Below, one piece after another: positions 35,113 through 45,459 of a stretch of DNA of 64,000 nt (position 1 is its first letter; each line of letters begins with the position of its first letter). The notes beneath the pieces are model-generated. The model did not search any database, had not been told where the DNA came from, and worked only from the letters and a program-made list of their open reading frames with translations. The translations under genes were made by a program, and so were the position numbers. Source of the DNA: Pollenia angustigena (lineage: Eukaryota; Arthropoda; Insecta; Diptera; Polleniidae); contig OV884058.1 in NCBI GenBank assembly GCA_930367215.1, positions 103,625,802-103,689,801 on the forward strand, read 5' to 3'.

Positions 35113-36245
35113 TAAGCAATCGTGCAATTATGAAGTGCAAAAATCTATTCACACTAAACTCCGCTTATATTCATTGGACAATAATTACGAGTTATATCAA
35201 TTATAAATATGTATGTACGTTTGAAAAATTTGAAAATAGTACCAAATGAGTCACGGGGGTACCAGCGTACTTTTTAGTTTCAGATTGTACCAAAAAAAGT
35301 ACAATTGTACCAACTTTATCAACCCTGCTCTGAATTAATAACAGTTCTCTCTTTTTTATGAAACAAATATTTCAAACAGTGTTGCCATTAGGATACGTAG
35401 CAAAATGTACTAAAACATATTAAGACTGATCATCGTAACCGACTCAATACTTACACAGTAGCAGCTTTCATAATGGTGAAAGAAAACATTATTACCCAAA
35501 ATTTGTTTCCGTTTTCAAAAACTTTCGATATAAACTATACTTTATATTAACTTTTGTCAAAAATTGTATCTCACGTAAGCAAAATTGCTCCTTCATACCG
35601 TCTCTGTATGTAAAAGAAAAATCTGTGTTTTATCTCAAACTGTACCGCAGTTATAGCAAAATATATTTTATTGAATCTGTATAAAAAGGTTTATTTTGTA
35701 AACTGTAATCGCATTTTGCCAAGTTTAATTTTTTTTAGATATAACCATGTTGCAATAAAGAAGCGATATCTTTTGGTGGTAACTGGTATGCCGCATGGGA
35801 CATTTTTCCAAAAAATTTAGTTATAAGTCAATTCTAAAAATTAAATGGACGCTCTTTTTAAATCGTTAATCAATTTTTTGATATCTCGAATATGTTAAAA
35901 GATATCGAGCCCTGACATTGCCTCATATATACATTGTTTTGCTTCATTCGTCACTTTTTGTACATTGCCTCATATATACATTGTTTTGCTTCATTCGTCA
36001 CTTTTTGTGCTTTAAAGTAAATTTTCAATGTAAAAGTAAAAATATTATTGTTTGCAATTGGTATGCTATATTTTCAAATCGTTTTGATTTCAACTTAATT
36101 TGTTTCATAAATCAATGAAAAGAAAACGACGAATTTTTTTACATAGTATTTATTTATTATTGATTGAATTGGTACTTTTAAAATTATTTATAGCAAAATA
36201 TTATAAATTATGTATCTGCATAAAACAAGGACTTGCGTAATAACA

Positions 36246-37751
36246 TTATGTAAACGAAATATCTAACATTAAATTTGACATTTTTGCACGAAATTTTAAT
36301 TTTTCTAAGTGGGTTAAAGATTTTAATTGTGGCAAAAAGCTGACCAAAAAATTACAATCCGGATCTTCAAGATCAGCAAAAGCACCTTTAATTTTATTTT
36401 CCATTGGTTCTTTTAATGCATTGGTAAATCGACTTTCTCTAATAGCTTTAGCAGTTAAAAGGCTCAACATTACCTCAGTCATCTTAGCACGATATTTTAT
36501 ATTTTGAATTTGGGACATTGAACGCATGTGAGACAAAAAGCTGATCAAGAAATTGCAATCAGGATCACAAATATCATTAAGCGTTTTTGGGCAATTTTTC
36601 TCTTCATTTTCTACCGGTTCTTCCTTAATGTCAATATTGTCGATTTTATAAGACTGAGAAGAACCATTTGCATAAAATTCATGAGCAGAATTTTGTTGTA
36701 GTGAGTTGCTTATAGGTAGAGGGGACGTTACATGTCTGACCAGTTGGCGATTCACAATATTATCAGATTCATCAAACAACACGTTTTCATCGGATGAATC
36801 ATATTCTACTTGCCGATCATCATCGTTTGAATTCGAATTTTGATTCTCAGTCGAAAATTTGCAATTACTGAGAAAAGTTAAGGCGTCGAAAAATGTAAAT
36901 ATATGGTAGTTATTAAAGTTCGTATCGGAAGTACCATTTAATTTTTCTCTTGCCATGCGTGCATTAGCCTTTTCTGCTTTACGAAATCTCATTTTTAAAT
37001 TTCTCCATTTACTTAAGCATTGAATCGCTGTAATGTAAAAAATTCATTTTCTTACATGAGTATCATAAGATATTTTTTTAAATCTAGCCCTAAAGCTGGG
37101 TACAGACAGTGCAATCTACATCAATGCAATCTCAAAGCATTTTGATGTTGATGCAATCTGGAATGAACGAAAATTAAGTTAATTCACTAGATTGCGTTAA
37201 TGCGTTGCATAGTGTGCACCCAGCATAAAACAATTTTACCATCCATTTTCATTATTTGTGCTACTTCTTTCCACAGTACCCTGTTTCTATTTAATCCACC
37301 AAAATGGCAACGGTCCCATAAAGCAGGCCTTTTTTGAACTTCTGAGATAAAAGACAATGTATTGATTCTACTTGTAATAATGTGTTTTTCTTGACGTAAA
37401 CTTGTATCATTTTCGAGGAATGTAAATTCCTCGTAAGAATGCAGCCGAGGACTGTAATCATGTTTAGGATTATAATTTCCCATTTTTTTAGCTAAATTTA
37501 TTTTCCTTCTCGCTGAACTATAAGCACGTCGTAATAATCTCCATCTTGCTTTGCATGTTGTAACTGTTAACAACATCTAATTATTAATTTATGATTTTTG
37601 GAGTAACACCTATTTCTAAGTTACCATGATATCCGAGGCTTTCGGAAACTTCCTTCCACAAAACACTTCGCTTATATGGATGGTACACACCTTGGTATTC
37701 CCATATTAAAGGCCTTTTACGAATTTCGGCAACTAAACGAATCTCGTCCAT
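36246..37751 (-). CDS. MADF-BESS domain protein, copy 2 (3 exons)
   Basis: The exons are 37751-37625, 37563-37240 and 37027-36246. The spliced length is 1233 nt, a 410-residue protein. The architecture is as in copy 1: two MADF domains (EIRKRPLIWEYQ; EVQKRPALW, then CLSKWRNLKMRF), a linker with DIKEEPVE, and two BESS motifs (DPDCNFLISFL, DPDCNFLVSFL). The acidic linker is about 30 residues shorter than in copies 1 and 3. Exon 2 has a 2-residue gain near RQEKHIITSR. Intron 1 is 61 bp. Intron 2 is 212 bp because a TAA-flanked MITE (37094-37225) lies inside it; splice sites are unchanged. The reading frame is intact throughout, which argues for function or very recent origin. Confidence 0.82.
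37094..37225. mobile_element. Harbinger-like MITE in intron 2 of copy 2
   Basis: A 132-bp element with ends AGCTGGGTACAGACAGTGCA and the complement of TGCTGGGTGCACACTATGCA, flanked by TAA (37091-37093 and 37226-37228). Copies 1 and 3 provide the empty site, CTAGCCCTAAAACAATTTTA or a close variant, giving direct proof of the insertion and its 3-bp TSD. Confidence 0.93.
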
Positions 37752-38089
37752 TGTTTTAAAAGGTTCTCGCAATACTAAACCATAATTTTCGTATAACAAA
37801 ACAGATTGCCACAAGCAGGGAGATTGACTAAAACGAAACCTCTCTTAAAACAAAAATACTCTCTTAAAATTGCGCACAACAACAAAGAAAATGGATTTCC
37901 TACAAAATCAGTGTTGCCGTTGGACATTCTGTAAAAGAGGCATAAACAGGGGATTTTCCAAAAAAAAGGGTCATAACAAGAGTATTTTATATAAAGTTTT
38001 TTTATGAGCAGTATTAACTAACAAAGGGGTCGCAAAAAAGTATTTAAAAGAAAAAAAAATTAGACCAAGAATTTAAATAAAAATATTTT

Positions 38090-39440
38090 CTTTGAATCTA
38101 TTTTGTGAAATTCCCAAGCCAAAAAAAACATAGTTTTTCCGCGTTTTTTATTCTTAATATGGCTTCCTACGTTTTGCCTATTTTTTTAACCTGAATTTAG
38201 GACCAAAAGTAGCTGGTTTGATAATTATTTTCTTAAAATGGAATCATTTTTAAAATAATGTACATCTTAAAAAAATGTCAACATACTGAAATAAAAAATG
38301 AATTAGAAACAACAACAAGAATTTTTTGGTAAAAATAAGATGCAATCGAGGTTTTTGGCTCATATCTCAGCCATTTGTGGTCCGGTCTGGCCAATTTTTA
38401 AGCAAACTTAACCGGAGTATATGTGACATAAATATATTGACCTTCTTCTCCTCGTGACTTCTGGGGTCTTCGGAAAACATATTTCAACAGACGAACGGAC
38501 AGAATATATATCCTTTATAGGGGCTGGGATCAATATTGTAGAAGTTACAAACGGAATGACAAACTTGTACAGGTACCAGTATCAAAATAGTTTTTGGGAA
38601 TGCAAACTTGTATAGGTACCTATACCCTTTTACCTTCGGTCAATACAACACGTCGGGTGGTTACTGAATTGCCACACGGTACAAAAATGTTTTTTTTTCT
38701 GTAAAAACGATAACTAATGTTTGTATTTATTTTAAATAAATTTAAATTACGTGGGTCGCGAGATATGTTTTCTATTAAAACTTAAATGTATCTTTCTCGA
38801 AATTTCACTGGCAACACTGATTTAAATGGTACCCAAAATTAATAAGTTGTTTATCAATAAATCGGCATTTTTTGAGCAAAAATCGACAAAACGGCACTTT
38901 GATAATTTAGAAGCAAAAAATCGGCGAAATGCCGATAAATCGGCAAATATGGCAGGCCTGCTTATGTTAGATGAAACCAAATACTAAGTACAATCAGGGC
39001 TGGCAGATGTGGCGATTTCTCGTCAAAGCTGGCAATTTATTAACCTAATTAGCGACGCAATTTTGTGTTTTGCAACATGGCGATTTTTTTGGCGAAATTA
39101 GCTGCGTTCGTTTACCCCATTTTGAAATGCGATCGCGTACACATAAATTTGTAAAATTTTCATATTACTCACCTACTGGATTTTACTGGAAAAGTAAACG
39201 AACGCAAATATTAAAAAAAGTTGGCGAATATTTTGGCGATTTCGATGAGTACTGGCTAAGTTTTTCCTTGGAATTTTTAAGAAATTTTAAAATCGCAATA
39301 CGAATGGGATCGCTTTACACTGAAAAAATTATGCTTCATAAATCTAATGAATCAATTTCATTAAATTTGTTTCTTTAATTCAATGAAATATTTCATTACG
39401 GGAATGAAAATTTACAAATTTTATGAAGCAATTTCATTAA
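38090..39440. other. old repeats, no gene
   Basis: The segment 38380-38640 resembles a dispersed fly repeat: ATATCTCAGCCATTTGTGG, then GACGAACGGACAGA, then GTTACAAACGGAATGACAAA. Positions 38805-38823 look like a hAT right end (GGCAACACTG). AATCGGC motifs fill 38860-38945. From 39316 (ACACTGAAAAAATTATGCTTCAT) starts an ATGAAAT-rich sequence similar to 63100-63260. The 102-codon frame at 39070-39378 has no family match I recognise. Confidence 0.45.
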
Positions 39441-39445
39441 AGGTG

Positions 39446-39890
39446 TTATGATACTTGCTATTTTTTGTATTGGATTTTTTTTGGGATTGCCTGAATGAAA
39501 CAACAAATGCGAGAAAGAACAAGAAATACAATTTGATAAAATGTAAACAAAACAAACAATACTGCCCACGTTTTTCCCCCACAAAAAACCGTCATTAAAG
39601 CTAAAAATCGCAAAAAAAAAAAGTTAAAAACCGTTTCTTTCGATCAAAAACTAAAAAAATTGGCAACAGTGCTAACAATTAATCTGGAAATGTCAATTTT
39701 AAGTTAAAAAATTTTATATTTTTTTTGACAGTCTTAGATTATTTATCGATAACACATTTATATTTGTTTGACATTTCAAGATTTTTTTATGATATAATCA
39801 TACTCTTTACACTTAGTCAGTTTTCCTATGCAAATATATTTGCACTGTACTCCAATATAGAAAAAATACAAAAAATAGCAAGTATCATAA
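39446..39890 (-). mobile_element. TIR element TTATGATACTTGCTATTTTT, copy 2
   Basis: The reverse complement of 17130-17573, 445 bp, with the same 26-bp TIRs. The two copies are similar over their whole length, including GTTAAAAACCGTTTCTTTCG. No TSD could be assigned. Confidence 0.75.
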
Positions 39891-40120
39891 CAGCTTAACA
39901 CTATGAAGTTGAGTTTCGTAATTTCGTAAAAAATGTTCATTGGATTAATGAGAAATTGATATTTCTTAAACAAATAAATCCAGCTAATTGTTAGACACTA
40001 TTTCAATAGATTTTTGCAAAATTTAAATAAACAAGAAATAAAAATATTCAAATATTGTTTAACTAATGAAAAAAATGAATTTTTTGTAATATTATATTTT
40101 TGATAAAAAATTACAATGAA

Positions 40121-40670
40121 TCAACAATAAATTTCAGTGTATTTATCAAATATGAAAAACTGGGAATTTAGCACGTCATACGAAGATCGTATTAATAATA
40201 AACTTTGTATTCCCGAAAATAACTTTGATAATATAATTGCATGTGCCCGTGCATAAAACTGAATTGGCAAATTGGTTTAGTTCGTTGTTTTCTTACGAAG
40301 ACAATAGAATGAAGCGGTTTGTTTTTTCTTTTAACCCACTTACAACTACAATTCGAGTCGGAAAGAACCCAACCAATTGTAGGGGGATGTAAGAAAAGAT
40401 AAACTCACTGTTTATTGTTGGTGTTTTGTTTAAGCTTTGATATTGTTACAAGTAAGACTTAGAGTGTTTATAACTCTTATTCGCTTAAGGTTTTATTTGT
40501 TTAATATTTTTGGCTTTTCTAAAATCTTTGGAAAAGGTTTCCTGATGAGCTGGTGTAAGCAACCGGCGAAATGCGCATAGAGGCTTGCTTTCCCTCAACA
40601 ATAAATTTCAGTGTATTTATCAAATATGAAAAACTGGGAATTTAGCACGTCATACGAAGATCGTATTAAT
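40121..40670 (+). mobile_element. short Penelope-like element with hammerhead ribozyme and direct terminal repeats
   Basis: A 79-bp direct terminal repeat starts TCAACAATAAATTTCAGTGT and ends GATCGTATTAATAAT. It lies at 40121-40199 and, apparently identical, at 40595-40673. The repeats are 474 bp apart. The flanks carry AATGAA (40115-40120 and 40671-40676). The body (ACCCACTTACAACTACAATT to GCTTTGATATTGTTACAAGT) matches the element at 12176. A hammerhead motif sits just before the right repeat. No protein is encoded, so it resembles a retrozyme or nonautonomous Penelope-like element. Confidence 0.75.
40530..40593 (+). ncRNA. type I hammerhead ribozyme motif (copy 2)
   Basis: The core CTGATGA (40542-40548) is followed by stem II GCTGG/CCGGC (5 bp including one G-U), then GAAA (40568-40571) and stem III TGCGCATA. 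Cleavage is expected after A40579. Stem I has an inner helix GGTTTC/GAGGCT and an outer helix GGAAA/TTTCC. Pair changes against copy 1 (U-A to U-G; U.U to G-C in stem II) preserve pairing. Confidence 0.78.
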
Positions 40671-41009
40671 AATGAAAGTAAAAGAAGTTTTCTAATTGCA
40701 AAATAGTTTTAACTTAAAAATATTTTCCTCTTAAAATTGTTGTAAAAACGTATTTACAATTCAATTTTTGTAAAAATTCAGTGAGGTTTAATGTTTTATA
40801 AAATCAATGAAAAAGTTCATTACGTTAACGAAATAGCTATTTTAACTAAATGTTATTAAAGTTTGAATTTAACAAGCAATATTTTATTCGTTTTATGCAA
40901 AAACTTATTTTGCAAAATAAATTGTAAAAACTGAATCGTTTTCGCTTTCATATGAAATGGAATTTTTAAAATAAATAAATAATAATAATTTTCCTATTTT
41001 TAAGCTTGT

Positions 41010-41100
41010 TAGGCCCGGAGCTTCAATGTAAATAAAACATCAATTTTATTACAGTTTTTCCCAACGTTTCGTAGAGTATTTTTCTACTTCTTCAGGGGGT
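41010..41100 (-). mobile_element. retroelement 3'-end fragment with GAAACGTTGG motif
   Basis: The minus strand reads CCTGAAGAAGTAGAAAAATA followed by CTCTACGAAACGTTGG. This CTGAAGA...hairpin...GAAACG pattern is common near the ends of Penelope-like and some other retroelements. The GTAGA/TCTAC hairpin is visible. No adjoining frame survives. Confidence 0.4.
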
Positions 41101-41335
41101 GTACATTTTTGGCGGCATGAAATAACCCCAAAAAATAATGAAATAACCCCCAAAAGTGTGGGGCCTTATTTCATATGCAACAAAACCCCAATTTTGAAAA
41201 TGAAATTAGCCCCCAAAGAAATGAAATAACGCCCCAAACATAAATGATATAATTCCCTAATTTTTGGGGGCTTATTTCATATGAAATAAAACCACAGTTT
41301 CTGATATGAAATAAGAGCCCAAAATATGTAATACA
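41100..41335. repeat. GAAATAA..CCCC interspersed motif cluster
   Basis: The motif (AT)GAAATAACCCCCAAA and its inverse CTTATTTCATATGAAATAA recur about eight times. It looks like decayed tandem or subterminal repeats of an element. There is no coding content. Confidence 0.45.
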
Positions 41336-41399
41336 ATTAATTATATAGTTTTGCTTTAAAGAAGCACGAGATAGATATCATGGTATGATATACCAAACA

Positions 41400-41560
41400 C
41401 AAGCTTCGCCAACTAAGGCTCTTAAGCATAGCCGGCCTTAGACCGGACGCAATGACTTTTTCCTCTATAGTATAACAAGCACCGGCTTCGCTAGCTAAAG
41501 CTTCTCTGCATAGCGCCAGGATTTTCTCCTCTATAGTATAAAAAGCGGACAAGCTACCGT
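41400..41560 (-). repeat. two diverged tandem units, about 80 bp
   Basis: CTTCGC.A.CTAA(G)GCT.T...GCATAG.....TTTCTCCTCTATAGTATAA occurs twice (about 41403-41480 and 41492-41553). On the minus strand each reads YTIEEK(I/V)(L/I)A, giving a 78-codon open frame (41337-41573) of unknown nature. GC content is higher than in the surroundings. Confidence 0.45.
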
Positions 41561-41589
41561 AACGTGCTATCACATTCTACAGACGTTGG

Positions 41590-42709
41590 TTTTAAACTAA
41601 GAAGCGCATCATACAAAGATTTTAAATTTGTTGGCCTGTTACCCGTGACTTCATAGACGACAAATTCTTTTTTAAAGATATTTTCAGGCTTTTGTATTTT
41701 CTTGACATTTATTTTTTTAGAATTTGTTCATCATCTGGTGTTGGTGTTAGTGTATCGTGTTAATTTTCATTTTCTACTTCAAGAAGCTTTTTAGACATTT
41801 CATCAGCAATTAAAAAGACGGTAATTTTAGCAAATAATATATTTTTATTGCTCGTTTTTGATTTTAACGATGCACAGACAGGTATTTGGCCCTAAAAGTC
41901 GCTCAAAATTCATTTTTTTTTTTTATTAGCACTACACCCTTTTTACTGTTATTTTTTAAAAGTCAGGAAACCCCCCGAAACAATAGAACCAACATGGCAC
42001 AGTTCAACCTTTCACCAGCTGCATAAAGTCAGTCGGAAGTTACCATTCGAAAAACGTGTTCGTATGATTTGTTTGATACGCTCAAAACTTTAGTGTCTTC
42101 AAATATTCATTTTATGGTGATAAAGTAAATTTTGTGTTAGTTTCTATTACGGATTGTGTTCTATCAGGTATGTGTCTTATCTAAAACTTAAGTTTTACAT
42201 TGATTCTAATTATTAACTAGTTTTTTTGCCCTTAATGGTTAAGCTCTTCAAATGCAAAAAAAAAAGAACACACATATCTTCTTATTTCACAGAGGTTTCA
42301 AACTATTTCTGAGCTTTAAATTTGGTAGTATTTTGTAGAATAGATCCTTCAGAAATTTAAGAAGCACAAAACAGCCACCCTAATCCATCCCTAAATTTTT
42401 AGCGATTTTTTTAATACATGGGCTTTAAAAACTAGGTTAATCAAGAATTTCAATAAAATGTAATTTTTTTCAACGTTAATATTGAAAATAAATACGATAC
42501 TGTAAAAAATGATGTTTTGCCTTTTTCTACACTGAAATACTTTTGAGCGACTTTTAGGGCCAAATACCTGTCTGTGCGATGCTAACAAATTAAAATTTCA
42601 AAAAATTTAACTTAAAATTCCCGAAAATTCCCGGAAAACAATTTTCCGGTATTAATTAAAAAAAGTGTCCCGGGATTCCCGGGAATTCTTTCCCGCGTAG
42701 AAACTCTAC
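41590..42709 (-). mobile_element. CCCGGG-type hAT, 5'-deleted, with nested element
   Basis: The right end TCCCGCGTAGAAACTCTA (42709) and nearby CCCGGGA motifs match, inverted, the left end of 52581-53549. The segment 41590-41830 is homologous to the transposase remnant at 52795-53050. The other terminus is missing. Confidence 0.65.
41873..42576. mobile_element. TIR element with 5-bp TSD (CACAGACAGGTATTTGG)
   Basis: It has perfect TIRs of about 35 bp starting CACAGACAGGTATTTGGCCC, with the flanking 5-bp repeat CGATG (41868-41872 and 42577-42581). A 5-bp CG-containing TSD and a CAC start suggest the Transib group, though the usual CACWRTG heptamer is not exact. 704 bp, no transposase. Confidence 0.75.
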
Positions 42710-43098
42710 TTCAAACTCTTCTCATATTGTATACTTGATTAGATTAATCTTTTGCAAAGCTTTATTAACTGATCTCATAGGTTCTAGGTTTTAAGATAAT
42801 CAGTCTTTTTATGACAATTGCACGATTTAAAGTCGCAAAAATACAAATTTCTTAAGGTGTTCCGCAACTCAAGTCAGAAACACAAATGTTAAGCGTTTTG
42901 CGATTGTCTACTATAATATCAACACACTGCTAGAATAAGGCTATATAAGGAAAATTAAAATAAAGGTATAATACACTTGTATACTCTTTTTTATATAAAA
43001 CTTTTATTTGCGAATTTTTTTTTTACCAAAAATTTAGGAAAATTAAGGTGAAAAAAATGTGACAACCCTGAGTACAACAACAAATTGAACGCATTTCC

Positions 43099-43100
<2 letters not shown>

Positions 43101-43136
<36 letters not shown>
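43101..43136. repeat. (TC)18 microsatellite
   Basis: About 18 uninterrupted TC units follow TTTCCGA. A simple repeat only. Confidence 0.95.
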
Positions 43137-43139
<3 letters not shown>

Positions 43140-43229
43140 GTTCTAAACAACAGTGTTACAACCAGAAAAATTCTTAATTACACTTAAGATGAAGCAAAAC
43201 TATCAGATTTAATAGATATTACACCTCAT

Positions 43230-44005
43230 CAGTGATGCCAACTTTTTGAGAGCAAAAAGCACAATTTTGAACAAAAAAAAAAGCGCAAAAAAGCACTAAG
43301 CCATTTTTTAAATTTAATTAAACACAAAACAAGTTGCATTCGGCTGTATCGAATATTATATACCTCCAAAAATTAAAAAAAGGCGATGGCGTTGATGGGT
43401 GACCATTTTCATTTAAACATTTTTAAATTTATTATTATTACCTTCAATAAAGATTATATCAACCAAATCATTTGGATCATCATCAGCTGAGTTTGAATTG
43501 GTCATAAAACAGTAATAAAGTGCGAGCTAGATTTTCGTAGTTAGAAAAAATCTGGCCTGTTGCAATTACCGACAATTTGCAGTGGCCAACTTAATGACAG
43601 CCCAAATTTTAATAAAAAAATATGTTGTCAACGCTAAAAAGTAAACGTTTTGTAAAATTTCCAAATTGCTAGGAAGCCTAGCTCTAACCTCGTAAATAAA
43701 GTTTTTGGTAAAACGAATGCAACTTTCTTTTATCACTTTTTTTTTATCATTTGATACCTTAAAAGCTTTACAGGCCTTCCCAAAATTGTACCCCAAATAG
43801 CAAATCTCATCTTAATCATCCTCAATATAATCGAAATTTTAAAAAATGGTACAAAAAAAATAAATATTGTAAAAGGCACTTAAAAGCCCTGTGAGAAATT
43901 GTTAAAAGCACTATAAATACCCGCTTTTCAAAAACGGGTGTTTAACAAAATTTCGGGTGTTGCATAAGCAAAAAATACCCGAAAGGCACCAAAATGGCAA
44001 CGCTG
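43230..44005 (-). mobile_element. hAT element (CAGTGATGCCAACTTT)
   Basis: The left end is CAGTGATGCCAACTTTTTG and the right end is CCAAAATGGCAACGCTG. The flanks are CACCTCAT (43222-43229) and CACCTGAT (44006-44013), a 7 of 8 TSD. AAAGCAC/GCACTT motifs lie near both ends. It carries a transposase fragment on the minus strand. Confidence 0.82.
43566..43796 (-). pseudogene. hAT-like transposase fragment
   Basis: The minus strand reads CIRFTKNFIYEVRARLPSNL followed by EILQNV, resembling the segment F...(I/V)R.RLP.N...L..V found in several hAT transposases just before the dimerisation region. Only about 76 codons survive. Confidence 0.55.
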
Positions 44006-45119
44006 CACCTGATATTAAATTAACGTCGCATTTTCAAAAACGAACCAGACACGACAGTATTTACAGTTAAACTTTCTAGAGTGTCCTTTAGTTGGGAACC
44101 ATGGACAATTATGGATTTGGCAAAACAAGAGATTAAAATAAAAAAGATGTTTTCAAAACATTTTGTCTTTTTATATAAAAAATATGTGTTTATCTATACA
44201 TATATAAATAAGTTGTCCTATGCTCGTGATTTTATAGCTCGAGAAAAACTCAACCGATTTCCAAACGAGTTCATGCGTTGGAAAGGTCTACTTTCACAAA
44301 TTGTTTATAAAAAGCTCCCGATAGGTGGCGCTGTTGTCGTGATATTTAAATTTTTTTATTGATGGTAGATAGCGCTGTGGTCAAGTTATTAACAAAATAC
44401 TCCAGTATAGGGTTGCCATACGTACTGTTTTAAGCAGTACATGTACTGATTTTTTGCAATTGTACTGTTTTATGCACAACTCCTAAAACAGTACGCAAAT
44501 GTACTGTTTTTTACACTTTGTACTGTTTTTTGTACTGTTTTTTTTTGCTCAGTCTATATTTAACAGAACTGGCTTACAAAAAATTATGTTGTGTTAAAAA
44601 AAAAGTTCTAAAATAATAAGAGTTTTTACGCTGTGGTCATTGTTTTCTCATAAATACACAGTAGAAATCTAAATTATAATGGGTGGCTCGTAGCAGGGGT
44701 ATATTTTCGTGTTGTTATGATTTTATGGCTACCTCTTCCAATAGTCTTTCCCATTCCACACCTGAGAAAGACAAAAATAAAATCTAAATTTTTTTAAGTA
44801 CTAAAAAATTTATCGTTAGTTATCGTTAATTTTTAGAACTTTTTTAATTTTCGGGCATGTTCTGGAAATCGAAATCACGTAAAATTGAAAACAAACAAAT
44901 TTGGAAAATTATCCGTGTTCAAAATTTATAAAAATACCTAATACCTTTGAGGACCACTTTTCTTTACCTAAACTACTGAAATAAGAAAAAGATAAGTAAA
45001 TTTTTACAAAATTTTTTTTGAAAATATTCATCGTTTTCAATTGCACTTGATTTTAAATATTTTCAGATTTTGTGAAATAAAAATAAACCAAACTATTTTT
45101 CTTGGATTTTATAGATTAA

Positions 45120-45459
45120 TGGCCAATTTCACCAAGTTGAGGGGGCAAATTATGGCAGTCGTGATCGAATACTTTTTCGATTCGAAAGCAATTATATTTC
45201 TAATTCTCTCTGTCTATACTGAACGGATCGAAATTATTTTTTTAGTATTGTAAAGCATTTATTTTAGTTTTCACAACACTGAAAAAATAATAACGATTCG
45301 TTCAGTATCAACTGAAATAACATTGCATTCGAATCTAAAAAGTATTCGATAACGACTGCCATAATTTGCCCCCAGGTTTAATTAACTTTCATTATAAAAG
45401 TCAAAAAACCTATTGTTTTTATAAAAGTTAATTATAGCTGAACTTGGTAAAATTAGCCG
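45120..45459. mobile_element. MITE (TGGCCAATTTCACCAAGTT), TAA target
   Basis: The ends TGGCCAATTTCACCAAGTT and AACTTGGTAAAATTAGCCG are flanked by TAA (45117-45119 and 45460-45462). It is related to the shorter MITE at 45857-45971. Another MITE (45141-45373) sits inside. Confidence 0.75.
45141..45373. mobile_element. MITE GGGGGCAAATTATGGCAGTC, copy 1
   Basis: A 233-bp element with about 45-bp TIRs (GGGGGCAAATTATGGCAGTC, then ATCGAATACTTTTT). The loop-proximal TTCAGT/AACACTGAA segment is also inverted. Copy 2 is at 46368-46605. The TSD is unclear. Confidence 0.75.

Larger units (their letters stand above)
33932..35327 (-). mobile_element. hAT element (TTGATAAA ends)
   Basis: The left end is AAGGAATGATAAATGAG and the right end is TTTATCAACCCTG. 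The 8-bp TSD CTCTGAAT is perfect (33924-33931 and 35328-35335). The left terminus has drifted from CAGGG to AAGGA. It carries transposase fragments on the minus strand and a nested MITE at 34796-35112. GTACCAA/GTAC-rich motifs lie at the right end. Confidence 0.85.
35500..38080 (-). repeat. duplication unit 2 (with MADF-BESS gene)
   Basis: Collinear with 17977-21370 but without the elements at 18037-18564 and 18972-19154. At 35938-36009 there is a small tandem duplication of TACATTGTTTTGCTTCATTC. A short inverted segment (AACCATGTTGCAATAAAG at 35745) corresponds to sequence at 18595 in reverse. Confidence 0.8.

Noticed and set aside
37911..38823. hAT pair CAGTGTTGCCGTT...GGCAACACTG
   Set aside because: Flanking 8-mers (TACAAAAT and ATTTAAAT) do not match, so pairing is not supported.
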